NCBI GenBank assembly: GCA_029007825.1
Contig: JAQXIO010000023.1
Span: 25,807 to 89,806 of the forward strand
Source of the DNA: Bacteroidales bacterium
GTDB lineage: Bacteria > Bacteroidota > Bacteroidia > Bacteroidales > JAQXIO01
Direction of reading: 5' to 3'
DNA: 64,000 nt
The translations under genes and the position numbers were made by a program. Below the pieces are notes generated by a model. That model had not been told where the DNA came from, made no database searches, and saw only the letters and a list, made by a program, of their open reading frames with translations. Below, piece by piece: positions 18,543 through 28,459 of the stretch (the first letter of the stretch is position 1; the number at the start of each line of letters is the position of its first letter).

Positions 18543-19208
18543 ATGAATAGTAACGATCTATTCTCTTGCCCTATCTGCCGAAATATTCCGGAGCAGGAAC
18601 GAGCTGCTTTTTTAGAACAGTTGGATTACAAAATAAAATATTACAAAAAGGGCGAATTTGTAGCCCATCAGGAAGATGCAGTCAATGCTCTTTATCTTTT
18701 ATTGAAAGGCAGTGTAAAAACCGAAATGATTTCGGATGCGGGCGCTGTATTAAAAATCGAGACTATCAAGGCTCCCAGTCCTCTGGCTCCTGCTTTTCTG
18801 TTTGCGGAGAATAACCGCTTCCCGGTAGATGTTATCGCTCTCGAAGAGTGTGAAGCGATTCTTATCTTAAAAAGTTCCATAATGAAACTGTTAGCCAGTA
18901 ACGAAGCTTTTTTACAGGGGTTTATGGCTTTCAATTCGAACCGTACAAATTTTCTTTCGGAACGAATCAAATTATTTTCCATCAAAACAATTAAAGGTAA
19001 ACTGTCCCAATATATTTTAAGCAGGGCAAAAAATCTTCATTTTACCTTAGATATGCCTCAGACACAATTAGCCGAATATTTCGGAGTTGCACGCCCATCC
19101 TTAGCAAGAAGTCTTTCCGAACTGATCGAGGAGAAGGTTATAACACTCGAGAAACGGCAAGGGGTGATATTAAATTTAAATGTATTGAAGGAATTTATTT
19201 CCCAATAG
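18543..19208 (+). CDS. hcpR: Crp/Fnr family regulator, HcpR-like
   Basis: A 221-residue Crp/Fnr protein with an N-terminal cyclic-nucleotide-binding-type beta-roll (YYKKGEFVAHQEDAVNALYLLLKG), a dimer helix, and a C-terminal winged helix-turn-helix (TQLAEYFGVARPSLARSLSEL). Its place opposite hcp matches HcpR of Porphyromonas gingivalis and other anaerobes, which activates hcp on nitrite or NO stress. The name is inferred from context. The N-terminal CPIC pair is not by itself evidence of an Fe-S cluster. Confidence 0.8.
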   Translation: MNSNDLFSCPICRNIPEQERAAFLEQLDYKIKYYKKGEFVAHQEDAVNALYLLLKGSVKTEMISDAGAVLKIETIKAPSPLAPAFLFAENNRFPVDVIALEECEAILILKSSIMKLLASNEAFLQGFMAFNSNRTNFLSERIKLFSIKTIKGKLSQYILSRAKNLHFTLDMPQTQLAEYFGVARPSLARSLSELIEEKVITLEKRQGVILNLNVLKEFISQ

Positions 19209-19283
19209 GCTAAAGTATATTCGTTATCGGATTATGTAATTTTCTTTATCTACCGATTACAGCTAAACCAAAACAGAAATCCC

Positions 19284-22049
19284 ATGAAAATCTCATTTCT
19301 TTCTTTGTTTCTTTTTTTGATTTTATTGTTCTCTTGCAACGAGAATCCCTCAATAAAGGTCGTTAACCTTACATGCGAATCGCTTACCGACCCTTTAGGC
19401 ATCGACACTCCTACCCCACGCCTCAGCTGGCAGCTTTCATCAAATGAAAGAGATATCGAACAAACCGGATACCGTATTATCGTTTCGTCTTCTCTCCAAA
19501 AGCTAAACGGTGAAGAGGGCGATATCTGGGATTCGGAGGCAACAGATTCCGATAATTCCATTCTTATTCCTTATACCGGCCCTATACCGGAAAGTCGGAA
19601 AACTTATTACTGGAAAGTCAAAGTTTCCACAAACAAGGGGGAGTCGAAATGGAGCGAGCCGGCATCATGGACAATGGGATTCCTTCAGCCTTCGGATTGG
19701 CATGCCTCATGGATCGGTCTGGACAAAAGTTTTCCGGGCGATGTTCTGGAAGATAAAACAAAGCTTTCCGCCCGTTATCTTCGCAAAGAGTTTGTATCGG
19801 ATAAAGAGATCAAAAATGCGACTTTATATATATCCGGGCTCGGATTATACGAGGCATACTTAAACGGAGAGAGAATCGGCACACAGGTATTGTCTCCTAC
19901 AGCTACGGATTATTCGAAATCCGTAAAGTATAATACTTTCGACGTTACCGACTTGTTAAGAAAAGGAGACAACGCTATGGGTGTCATTTTAGGCAACGGG
20001 CGTTTCTTCAGTATGCGCCAACCGAAAAAAATGAATCTCGGGATTCCGGAGATACGGCATTTCGGATTTCCGAAAATGATCGCTCAACTCGAGATTTTAT
20101 ATACTGACGGCAGTAAACAAATTATCACAAGCGACGATTCATGGAAAATTACGGCAAACGGTCCGATACGTTCAAACAGTGAATTCGACGGCGAAGAGTA
20201 CGATGCGCTAATGGAGATGCCGGGGTGGAATCGTGCGCATTTCGATGACAACAACTGGCTACAGGCCGAAATGGTGGAGGCTCCGGAAGGTAAAATCGAA
20301 TCTCAATACAACTATAATATCGAAGTGATGGACACTATCTATCCTATTGCGATAACAGAACCGAAACCGGGTATGTATATCGTCGATATGGGACAAAATA
20401 TGGTCGGATGGCTTCATATGAAGATCAAGGGGAATAAGGGTGATCAGGTACAGTTGAGATTTGCCGAAACCCTGAAAGACGATGGTACGCTTTATCTCGA
20501 TAATATCCGCGGTGCACTTGTTACGGATAGATATATCCTGAAGGGTGGCGATACGGAAACATGGGAACCATCCTTTACTTACCATGGTTTCCGGTTTGTT
20601 GAGATAACAGGATTTCCCGGCAAACCTTCGCTCGCCGATTTTGAAGGTAAAGTCGTATATGACGGGCTCAAAACTATCGGGAATTTCGAGACATCGAATG
20701 CTTTGATCAATCAAATCTATAAAAATGCTTACTGGGGCACACGCAGCAATTACCGTAGTATGCCTACGGATTGTCCGCAGCGCGACGAACGAATGGGGTG
20801 GTTAGGCGACCGGGGGATGGAATCGTTAGGCGAGAGCTTTATGTTTGATATTCATCTTTTTTATGTGAAGTGGCTGAACGACATCGAGCAGTCTCAACGT
20901 GCCGACGGTTCTATTCCGGATGTTGCACCCAACTACTGGAAGCTTTATAACGATAATATGACGTGGTGCGGGGCTTATCTTCTTATCGCCAATATGCTTT
21001 ACGAACAATTCGGCGATAAAGAGCCGATTCTGAGCCATTATGCTTCTATGAAAAAATGGATCAATTACATGAAAGAGAAATATGCCGTGGATCATATTAT
21101 GACAAAAGATACTTACGGAGACTGGTGTATGCCGCCGGAATCTCCCGAATTGATCCATTCAAACGATCCCAACCGTATGACGAATCCCGCTGTTTTGAGC
21201 ACAACGTATTATTATCATCTGCTTAACCTGCTAACCCGTTTTGCTACTTTATCGGACAATCCGACGGATGCTGTCGAATTTGCGAAAGAGGCGGAAGCGG
21301 TGAAAAAGGCTTATAACGATAAATTCCTGAACAAGCGGGAGGGGTATTACGATAATAATACGGTTACGGCAAATATATTGTCTTTACGTTACGGCATGGT
21401 TCCGGAAGAGTATAAAGAGGCTGTCTTTAACAATGTCGTGAAAAAAACGCTGGAAGAGTTTAACGGGCATGTAAGCACGGGACTGGTCGGGATGCAGCAG
21501 TTGATGCGCGGTCTTTCCGATTACGGACGTACCGATATTGCTTATAAGATCGCCACGAATAAAACTTACCCAAGCTGGGGATATATGATCGAAAACGGGG
21601 CTACGACTATCTGGGAGCTCTGGAACGGCAACACTGCCGATCCGAGCATGAACTCGGGAAATCATCTTATGTTGCTGGGCGACCTGATTCCCTGGTTTTA
21701 CGAATATCTGGCGGGCATAAAGAATGCTCCGGGGAGCGTCGCATTCAAGAAAATTGCATTCAAACCATATTTTACAGACGATCTTAATTTTGTTCAGGCC
21801 TCATTCGAATCGGTGCAGGGGGTCATTGCCAGTTCATGGGAAAAAGAGGATGGTACATTCCGGTGGAAAATCACTGTTCCTGCAAATACTACAGCTACCG
21901 TATATCTTCCGACTTCGGATAAAAATTCGATTAAAATCGATCATAAAAGGACAATTTCTGCCGAAAGGGCGGAGTTCGTAAAACTGGATGATGGTTTTGC
22001 CGTATTCGAAGTTAAATCGGGAGATTATCATTTTTCATCGGATTTGTAA
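19284..22049 (+). CDS. Alpha-L-rhamnosidase, GH78 lipoprotein
   Basis: Removes terminal alpha-L-rhamnose from plant or bacterial glycans. The 921-residue protein starts with a lipoprotein signal (LILLFSC). N-terminal beta-sandwich domains follow (KVVNLTCESLTDPLGID at the start), then the (alpha/alpha)6 catalytic domain with DCPQRDERMGWLGDRG, which carries the general acid, and ATTIWELWNG, which carries the base. A C-terminal beta domain ends in TVYLPTSDK. No SusC/SusD pair is adjacent, so it is not part of a visible polysaccharide utilisation locus here. Confidence 0.93.
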   Translation: MKISFLSLFLFLILLFSCNENPSIKVVNLTCESLTDPLGIDTPTPRLSWQLSSNERDIEQTGYRIIVSSSLQKLNGEEGDIWDSEATDSDNSILIPYTGPIPESRKTYYWKVKVSTNKGESKWSEPASWTMGFLQPSDWHASWIGLDKSFPGDVLEDKTKLSARYLRKEFVSDKEIKNATLYISGLGLYEAYLNGERIGTQVLSPTATDYSKSVKYNTFDVTDLLRKGDNAMGVILGNGRFFSMRQPKKMNLGIPEIRHFGFPKMIAQLEILYTDGSKQIITSDDSWKITANGPIRSNSEFDGEEYDALMEMPGWNRAHFDDNNWLQAEMVEAPEGKIESQYNYNIEVMDTIYPIAITEPKPGMYIVDMGQNMVGWLHMKIKGNKGDQVQLRFAETLKDDGTLYLDNIRGALVTDRYILKGGDTETWEPSFTYHGFRFVEITGFPGKPSLADFEGKVVYDGLKTIGNFETSNALINQIYKNAYWGTRSNYRSMPTDCPQRDERMGWLGDRGMESLGESFMFDIHLFYVKWLNDIEQSQRADGSIPDVAPNYWKLYNDNMTWCGAYLLIANMLYEQFGDKEPILSHYASMKKWINYMKEKYAVDHIMTKDTYGDWCMPPESPELIHSNDPNRMTNPAVLSTTYYYHLLNLLTRFATLSDNPTDAVEFAKEAEAVKKAYNDKFLNKREGYYDNNTVTANILSLRYGMVPEEYKEAVFNNVVKKTLEEFNGHVSTGLVGMQQLMRGLSDYGRTDIAYKIATNKTYPSWGYMIENGATTIWELWNGNTADPSMNSGNHLMLLGDLIPWFYEYLAGIKNAPGSVAFKKIAFKPYFTDDLNFVQASFESVQGVIASSWEKEDGTFRWKITVPANTTATVYLPTSDKNSIKIDHKRTISAERAEFVKLDDGFAVFEVKSGDYHFSSDL

Positions 22050-22287
22050 AAAGACTATATTACAATAAAATGCATAGCCATCACAAACACAACACAAATA
22101 TTTAATATTCAAACAGATACATTCATTTCATATTAAAACAACAAGATTCTGATAAAAACTTATCAATAATATATTATCACGATACTCCAAATGTAAATAA
22201 ACCTAATCTGGAATTCTATCTATGTAGTATTCACATTTCCTACATAAGATTTTTTATCTTTGTCCAGATTATTAATCTTGAGTTAAC

Positions 22288-23349
22288 ATGAAGATCTGCT
22301 TACCTACAGATATAAGTATTATTACTACATATCGCTGCCCTATGCAATGTAGGATGTGCGATATATGGAATAACCCGACAGAAAAAAGTAAAGAAATAAC
22401 ACCCGAAGAATTAAAAATACTGCCCAACGTAAAATTTATCAACATTACAGGCGGAGAACCATTTATCCGGGAAGATCTGGAAAAAATCGTAGAAGTCGCA
22501 TTCTCTAAATCTCCCCGGGTAGTTATATCAACCTCCGGATGGTTTGAAGAGAGAGTGATTGCTTTAGCAAAGAAATTCCCTAAGATAGGAATACGCATAA
22601 GTATTGAAGGGCTATCATGCAAAAACGATGAACTGAGGGGAAGACAAGGCGGCTTCGATAAAGGGTTGAGAACATTATTAGTCTTAAAAGAAATGGGAGT
22701 AAAAGATATTGGGTTCGGATGTACTGTATCTAACAATAATTCAGAAGATATGCTATCCCTATATCGTCTTTCCAAATCTCTCGGAATGGAGTTTGCGACA
22801 GCGGCTTTTCATAATTCTTACTATTTTCATAAAAGTGACAATGTTATTACGAATAAAGATGAGGTTTGTTCAAATTTTGCAAAACTTATCGATATGCAAA
22901 TGAAAGAAACCCATCCAAAATCGTGGTTCAGAGCATTTTTTAATATGGGGCTTGTCAATTATATCGAAGGAAACCGGCGTATGTTGCCATGCGAAGCAGG
23001 ATTGGTCAATTTTTTCGTCGATCCATACGGTGAAGTATACCCGTGTAACGGATTAGAAAAAAAATACTGGAAAGAGAGCATGGGGAACATTCGCAACGTA
23101 AAGTCCTTTAAAGAGATATGGGAAAGCCCGCAAGCGGAAAAAGTCCGAGATTTAGTGCGGAAATGTCCAAAAAATTGCTGGATGGTCGGTACTGCATCGC
23201 CCGTAATGAAAAAATATATTCAACATCCTCTAAAATGGGTATTAAAGAACAAATGGAATTCATTAACGGGCAAGCCTATCTGTTTAGACAAAAAATGGTA
23301 TAATGTAGGTCAAGATCCTAATCAAGGCAATCTTAAACAAAACTTTTAA
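22288..23349 (+). CDS. Radical SAM protein with SPASM-like C-terminus
   Basis: A 353-residue radical SAM enzyme. It has the CPMQCRMC cluster motif near residue 18, the glycine-rich NITGGEPF block, and a C-terminal Cys-rich region (CEAGLVNFFVDPYGEVYPC, then CPKNC) that may hold a further Fe-S cluster. The substrate is unknown. It is directly followed, six bases later, by a GT4 glycosyltransferase, so a role in cell-surface glycan or peptide modification is likely but inferred. A TATCTTTG box at 22255-22262 may be its -7 element. Confidence 0.85.
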   Translation: MKICLPTDISIITTYRCPMQCRMCDIWNNPTEKSKEITPEELKILPNVKFINITGGEPFIREDLEKIVEVAFSKSPRVVISTSGWFEERVIALAKKFPKIGIRISIEGLSCKNDELRGRQGGFDKGLRTLLVLKEMGVKDIGFGCTVSNNNSEDMLSLYRLSKSLGMEFATAAFHNSYYFHKSDNVITNKDEVCSNFAKLIDMQMKETHPKSWFRAFFNMGLVNYIEGNRRMLPCEAGLVNFFVDPYGEVYPCNGLEKKYWKESMGNIRNVKSFKEIWESPQAEKVRDLVRKCPKNCWMVGTASPVMKKYIQHPLKWVLKNKWNSLTGKPICLDKKWYNVGQDPNQGNLKQNF

Positions 23350-23355
23350 TTGTTC

Positions 23356-24462
23356 ATGAAGATTGCTGTAACCGGAACACGGGGAATACCTAATATATTA
23401 GGTGGTGTAGAAACGCATTGTGAAGAATTATATCCTATCATTGCGTCTATGGGATATGAAGTTACTCTCATACGCCGGTCTTGCTATATTACCGCTAATA
23501 ATAAAACAGATTCTTATAAAGGCGTCAACCTCAAAGATATTTATGCTCCCCGAAAAAAAAGTTTAGAAGCAATTATTCATACGTTCCTAGCCGTTTTGTA
23601 TGCAAAGAAAATTAAAGCGGATATTATACATATACACGCAATAGGCCCCTCTATTATGGTTCCTTTTGCCAGACTTTTAGGCTTAAAAGTCGTTATTACC
23701 CACCACGGTCCGGATTATGACCGAAAAAAATGGGGATATCTTGCAAAATTTGCTTTGAAAACGGGAGAAAAGTGGGGTGTAAAATATGCAAACAAAGTAA
23801 TTGTCATATCCGAAGTAATAAAAGAGATCGTTAAAAAGAAATATAACCGGAATGACGCTCATTTAATTTTTAACGGGGTCAACATTCCATCTAAAATAAA
23901 TACTACAGATTATATTTCTTCTTTCGGATTAAAATCAAAAAAGTACCTACTGACCGCCGGTCGTTTCGTAGAGGAAAAGAATTTCGATTTATTGATCAAA
24001 TCTTTTTCAGGATTGAAACAAAAAGAGTATCAATTAGTAATCGCCGGAGATGCAGACCATGAAACCGAATATTCCATAAAGTTAAAAAAACTGGCACAAG
24101 AGCATCATGTCATTTTAACCGGATTTATTAAGGGTGCACAACTAAATGAGATTTTTTCTCATGCTGCATTATTTGTTCTGCCTTCCAGTCACGAAGGACT
24201 TCCCATAGCTCTTTTAGAGGCTATGAGTTACAATTTAGATGTTCTGGTGAGTGATATTCCGGCAAATAAACTTCAGGAGTTAGACTCCTCGGATTATTTT
24301 ATATCAGGCTCGCCGGATGACCTTCAGAATAAATTAAAATCCAAATTATCAAAGATTCAAATTAACCGGAATTATGATCTGGACTCGTATCAATGGCCCA
24401 GCATTGCAGTACAAACATGCTCTATATATAAAGCACTGATATGTGGAGATAAAGGTTATTGA
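23356..24462 (+). CDS. GT4 family glycosyltransferase
   Basis: A GT-B-fold retaining glycosyltransferase of 368 residues. The N-terminus MKIAVTGTRGIPNILGGVET is typical of GT4 rhamnosyl- and mannosyl-type transferases acting on surface polysaccharides. The nucleotide-sugar-binding end has SSHEGLPIALLEAMSY with the EX7E-like motif. The longest frame begins with TTG at 23350; ATG at 23356 fits the family. It forms a two-gene unit with the radical SAM gene and converges on the efflux operon. Confidence 0.9.
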   Translation: MKIAVTGTRGIPNILGGVETHCEELYPIIASMGYEVTLIRRSCYITANNKTDSYKGVNLKDIYAPRKKSLEAIIHTFLAVLYAKKIKADIIHIHAIGPSIMVPFARLLGLKVVITHHGPDYDRKKWGYLAKFALKTGEKWGVKYANKVIVISEVIKEIVKKKYNRNDAHLIFNGVNIPSKINTTDYISSFGLKSKKYLLTAGRFVEEKNFDLLIKSFSGLKQKEYQLVIAGDADHETEYSIKLKKLAQEHHVILTGFIKGAQLNEIFSHAALFVLPSSHEGLPIALLEAMSYNLDVLVSDIPANKLQELDSSDYFISGSPDDLQNKLKSKLSKIQINRNYDLDSYQWPSIAVQTCSIYKALICGDKGY

Positions 24463-24546
24463 AGTTGTTCTCCATTACCATTATTATCAATATTTGATAT
24501 AAGGCTTATACATTCTCTAAATTTTCCTCCATACAAAAACGTATTA

Positions 24547-25659
24547 TTATCCTCTTTTTCTGTAACTCAGTATTGCCCAGCCGTTAAAGAAAAGGGCGAA
24601 GCTTACCAAGGCGATGGCCTGGGGGGCGAGTTCGGTTATGGAGCTTCCTTTCAGGTAGACCTGACGCATTACCTGTATAAAGTATTTGAGGGGGTTGAAC
24701 ATAGCCATGTTCTGGGCCCATTGGGGCATGCCGGAAAGGGGGGTGAAAAGACCGCTCATCAACATCAGTATCATCATGAAAAAGTACATGACAAACATAG
24801 CTTGCTGCATGGTGTCGGAATAATTGGATATTACGAGTCCGAAACCGGACATTGCAAGTACATAGAGCAGCGCGTAGAGATAGACGGTCAGGAGGCTTCC
24901 TTGCGGCGTCAAGCCGTACACCATCCAGGCAAGGAGAAAACAGAGGCTGAGCACAATAAATCCGACAATCCAGTAGGGTATCAATTTTGCGACAATAAAG
25001 GTAAACTTGCTTACGGGGGTAACATTTATCTGTTCGATGGTTCCTTTTTCTTTTTCGCTCACTATATTTAAAGCCGGAAGAAATCCGCACAACATTGTCA
25101 GGGCCATAACGACCAATGCGGGAACCATAAATATCTTATAATCCATGTGGGGATTAAAGCGATTCTGTACTATTATCTCTACCTGCGGAATATTTGCCTT
25201 ACCGGAAATTCCCGATTCGGAAATTATTTCTTTATTGAAATCAGCAACTATCGAAGAGAGATAGGTACTTCCCAACGATCCTTTGGTTCCGTTTACCGTA
25301 TTAACAGAGATCAATACTTTACTGTTTCCTTCTTTCACAAAATCGCGGTCGAATGTTGCGGGTATTTCAAGTATAATATCGGTATTTCCCCTTTCCACTC
25401 CGTTCATCGCTTCTTCATAAGAGGAAGCGACTTCCACGAGATGAAAGTAATCCGACGAGGAGGCTTTCTCGAGTAATCTGCGCGAATAGGTATTTTTGCA
25501 GTTATCGACTACGGCCAGGTTGATGTTCCGAATCTCCATATTCGCAGCCCAAGGTAGAACCAACATCATCATTAAGGGAAAGCCTATGATGAGCCGCGGC
25601 AAAAAATTATTCCGGAACATTTGCTTGAATTCTTTCTCTATCAAATATTTTATCCTCAT
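24547..25659 (-). CDS. ABC-2 type transporter permease (YbhR/YbhS-like), second
   Basis: A 370-residue ABC-2 membrane protein. It has one N-terminal membrane helix, a large extracytoplasmic loop (about residues 45-175), and a cluster of five to six helices at the end carrying the family signature VSEKEKGTIEQINVTPVSK. It is the last gene of the seven-gene efflux operon, separated from the preceding permease gene by 36 bases. Confidence 0.9.
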   Translation of the reverse strand: MRIKYLIEKEFKQMFRNNFLPRLIIGFPLMMMLVLPWAANMEIRNINLAVVDNCKNTYSRRLLEKASSSDYFHLVEVASSYEEAMNGVERGNTDIILEIPATFDRDFVKEGNSKVLISVNTVNGTKGSLGSTYLSSIVADFNKEIISESGISGKANIPQVEIIVQNRFNPHMDYKIFMVPALVVMALTMLCGFLPALNIVSEKEKGTIEQINVTPVSKFTFIVAKLIPYWIVGFIVLSLCFLLAWMVYGLTPQGSLLTVYLYALLYVLAMSGFGLVISNYSDTMQQAMFVMYFFMMILMLMSGLFTPLSGMPQWAQNMAMFNPLKYFIQVMRQVYLKGSSITELAPQAIALVSFALFFNGWAILSYRKRG

Positions 25660-25695
25660 TTTCCTATATCTTTAAAATCATCTGCCAAGCAGGTG

Positions 25696-26802
25696 TCACA
25701 GCCTGACATTGAATTTCTTTATACTTACGGTTAAAAGCAGAAGCGCCATAGCGGCAAGTATTATTATCTCTTTCGTTACGTAAGCCAGCCCTACCCCTTC
25801 GATCATCACTTTCTTTACGGCCATTATGTACCATTTTGCAGGAATTATATCGGATATCCACTGCAATATGAGGGGCATGTTTTCCGTCGGAAAGATCATT
25901 CCGGAAAGGAGCACGACGGGCATCATCAGTATCATTCCGGATGCGAGCATTGCTGCCATCTGCGTTTGCGTAAGAATGGATATCAAAAGGCCTAATGAGA
26001 GGGATACCAGAATAAACAGCATCGATACCGAGGCCAGTAAAAACAGATTACCGGCTACCGGCACTTCCAACAGGTAACGGGAGAGTAACAATATGGTCAC
26101 GAGATTTACACAGGAAAGAACGAAATAGGGTATTGCTTTAGCTATCACCACAAATATGGGACGTACAGGGGATACCAGGAGGACTTCCATCGTTCCCATC
26201 TCTTTTTCGCGTACAATGGAGATGGATGTCATCATTGCGCATATGAGCATCAGTATCAGTCCCATCACTCCCGGTACAAAATTGTATGCTGCTTTCATTC
26301 CAGGATTATAGAGCAACTTTACCTGGGGGATGATATTTCCCGCAGGGATATATCCTGACTGTGTATTTTCCGCTTGTACCGCCCGGATTACATTCGTCGC
26401 ATAACCGACCAGCATCGTTGCTGTATTGGGGTCTGTCGCGTCAGCAACGAGTTGCACGGATGTTTTGCCCGTATGCAGAAGATCATCGCTGAAATGATCA
26501 CTGAAAACCACAACGAGGTCTGCCTGATTTTTTCTGAAGACATTATTTATTGCTGCATTATCGGTCAAATATTGCGTCACATTCATATATTCATTGGCAT
26601 CGATGCGGTCGATTATACGACGGGTCAATTCATCTTTCGACGGGTCGAATACCGCTACGCGAACATTTTTCACTTCGGTGGTTATGGCAAAGCCAAACAG
26701 TACGATCTGTACTATAGGCATGCCTAACAGAATCAGCATGGTGCGTTTATCACGGAATATATGATAGAACTCTTTTGTTATAAATGCCAAGAATTGTTTC
26801 AT
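25696..26802 (-). CDS. ABC-2 type transporter permease (YbhR/YbhS-like), first
   Basis: A 368-residue ABC-2 permease with the same layout as its downstream neighbour: N-terminal helix, long periplasmic loop, six-helix bundle, and the signature VREKEMGTMEVLLVSPVRP. The two permeases presumably form a heterodimer driven by the two ATPases upstream. Its start is two bases from the stop of the ATPase gene. Confidence 0.9.
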   Translation of the reverse strand: MKQFLAFITKEFYHIFRDKRTMLILLGMPIVQIVLFGFAITTEVKNVRVAVFDPSKDELTRRIIDRIDANEYMNVTQYLTDNAAINNVFRKNQADLVVVFSDHFSDDLLHTGKTSVQLVADATDPNTATMLVGYATNVIRAVQAENTQSGYIPAGNIIPQVKLLYNPGMKAAYNFVPGVMGLILMLICAMMTSISIVREKEMGTMEVLLVSPVRPIFVVIAKAIPYFVLSCVNLVTILLLSRYLLEVPVAGNLFLLASVSMLFILVSLSLGLLISILTQTQMAAMLASGMILMMPVVLLSGMIFPTENMPLILQWISDIIPAKWYIMAVKKVMIEGVGLAYVTKEIIILAAMALLLLTVSIKKFNVRL

Positions 26803-26804
26803 GT

Positions 26805-27548
26805 TTATTCTCCTCTCTTCGCTTTACGTGCCAACAGATAAAATACTTCATCCATGGTTCCCACTTCAAATCGTTTTTTTAATTCAGAAGGGCTATCAAG
26901 CGCTTCTATGCGTCCGTCGACCATAATGGATACGCGATTGCAATATTCGGCTTCGTCCATATAATGGGTCGTAACAAAAACCGTTATTCCTTTGTCGGCT
27001 GCCTGATAGATGAGTTCCCAGAATTGCCGCCGTGTGACAGGGTCGACGCCTCCGGTGGGTTCATCCAGAAAAACGATACGGGGCTCGTGAAAGATAGAGA
27101 CGGAAAAAGCCAGTTTTTGTTTCCATCCTAACGGCAGACTTTGTACCAGCGTGTTCCGCTCGGATTCGAATCCGAGGCGTTTCAACAGGTCATCGGTTTT
27201 CTGCGCTATTTCTTTATCGCTTAAACCGTATATTCCTCCGAACAGACGTATGTTTTCCCACACTTTCAAATCTTCATACAATGAAAATTTCTGGCTCATA
27301 TAGCCTATGTTCTGCTTGATTTGTTCGGATTCTTTATTGATATCGAATCCGGCAACCGTTCCGGTTCCTCCCGTGGGTTTGCTCAAACCGCAAAGCATAC
27401 GCATTGCCGTGGTCTTGCCTGCTCCGTTTGCTCCCAGAAATCCAAATATTTCGCCTTTTCCCACATCGAACGAGATGTTATCAACGGCTGTGAAGCTTCC
27501 AAAGCGTTTGGTTAGTTTTTCTACATGTATTACCGGATTTTCCATCAT
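26805..27548 (-). CDS. ABC transporter ATPase, efflux operon, second
   Basis: A 247-residue ABC ATPase with Walker A GANGAGKTT, a Q-loop, the Walker B RIVFLDEPTGGVDP, and an H-loop (VTTHYMDEAEYC). The LSGGQ signature is replaced by LPLGWKQKL, so it is a degenerate or variant signature. In E. coli the equivalent YbhF joins two such domains in one protein; here they are separate, overlapping genes. Confidence 0.9.
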   Translation of the reverse strand: MMENPVIHVEKLTKRFGSFTAVDNISFDVGKGEIFGFLGANGAGKTTAMRMLCGLSKPTGGTGTVAGFDINKESEQIKQNIGYMSQKFSLYEDLKVWENIRLFGGIYGLSDKEIAQKTDDLLKRLGFESERNTLVQSLPLGWKQKLAFSVSIFHEPRIVFLDEPTGGVDPVTRRQFWELIYQAADKGITVFVTTHYMDEAEYCNRVSIMVDGRIEALDSPSELKKRFEVGTMDEVFYLLARKAKRGE

Positions 27549-28459
27549 TCTGCATTTTGTGACATTTGCATATAGCAGTCTTCTATCGTTGCTTGTATGG
27601 GTTTTATCTCTATTTCTCTATAGCCTTGCCTGCTCAAACGATCTCCGAGCGAGACTATTGTCAACCGTTTATCATCAACTGTAATATGGTGAACATCTCC
27701 GAACGAGAAACAGGTTTTCACACCATCCAGAGTTCTCAGGTCCTGCAATAACGAAGACATTTTATCGGCTTTTACAGCCCAAAGGGTTTCTTTGAAATTA
27801 TCTATTATTTGTCCGGGTGTTTCAATATCGAGAAACGTTCCTTTCCGAATCAACGCTATACGGTCACATAATACTGCTTCATCCATATAAGGGGTAGAGA
27901 CGACAATTGTGATACCCTGCTCTTTCAATCGCGTCAACATTGCCCAGAATTCTTTTCTCGAAACGGGATCAACACCGGTTGTGGGCTCGTCCAAAAAGAG
28001 GACCGAGGGCTTATGAATCAAAGCACAGCTCAATGCGAGTTTTTGCTTCATTCCTCCGGAGAGTTTCCCTGCTTTACGCGTTTTGAAAGGTTCTATTTGT
28101 TTATAAATATCTTCTATGAGGGTATAATTTTCTTCAATCGTCGTTCCAAATACCGTTGCGAAAAAGCGAAGATTTTCTTCTACGGTCATGTCCTGATACA
28201 GGGAGAAGCGTCCGGGCATATAGCCTACGCGTTTTCTAATTTCCTTATAGTCTTTTACAACATCATATCCATCGACCAACGCTTTTCCGCGATCGGGTAG
28301 AATCAATGTGGTAAGAATACGGAAAAGCGTCGTTTTTCCGGCTCCGTCGGGGCCAATAATTCCAAACAGTTCTCCTCTATTAACAGAAAAAGAGAGAGCC
28401 GTCAGTGCTGTAACGGTTCCATACGCTTTGTCCAACTGTATAACGTCAACTGCATTCAT
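27545..28459 (-). CDS. ABC transporter ATPase, efflux operon, first
   Basis: A 304-residue ABC ATPase with Walker A GPDGAGKTT, signature LSGGMKQKL and Walker B VLFLDEPTTGVDP, plus a C-terminal extension of about 80 residues. It overlaps its neighbours on both sides by four bases. Together with the next ATPase it would supply the two nucleotide-binding sites of the exporter. Confidence 0.9.
   Translation of the reverse strand: MNAVDVIQLDKAYGTVTALTALSFSVNRGELFGIIGPDGAGKTTLFRILTTLILPDRGKALVDGYDVVKDYKEIRKRVGYMPGRFSLYQDMTVEENLRFFATVFGTTIEENYTLIEDIYKQIEPFKTRKAGKLSGGMKQKLALSCALIHKPSVLFLDEPTTGVDPVSRKEFWAMLTRLKEQGITIVVSTPYMDEAVLCDRIALIRKGTFLDIETPGQIIDNFKETLWAVKADKMSSLLQDLRTLDGVKTCFSFGDVHHITVDDKRLTIVSLGDRLSRQGYREIEIKPIQATIEDCYMQMSQNAE

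Noticed and set aside
26805..28459. Two adjacent ABC ATPase genes considered as a frameshifted single YbhF-like gene.
   Set aside because: Each frame has its own ATG, a complete ATPase domain and a four-base start-stop overlap typical of coupled genes, so they are two genuine genes.
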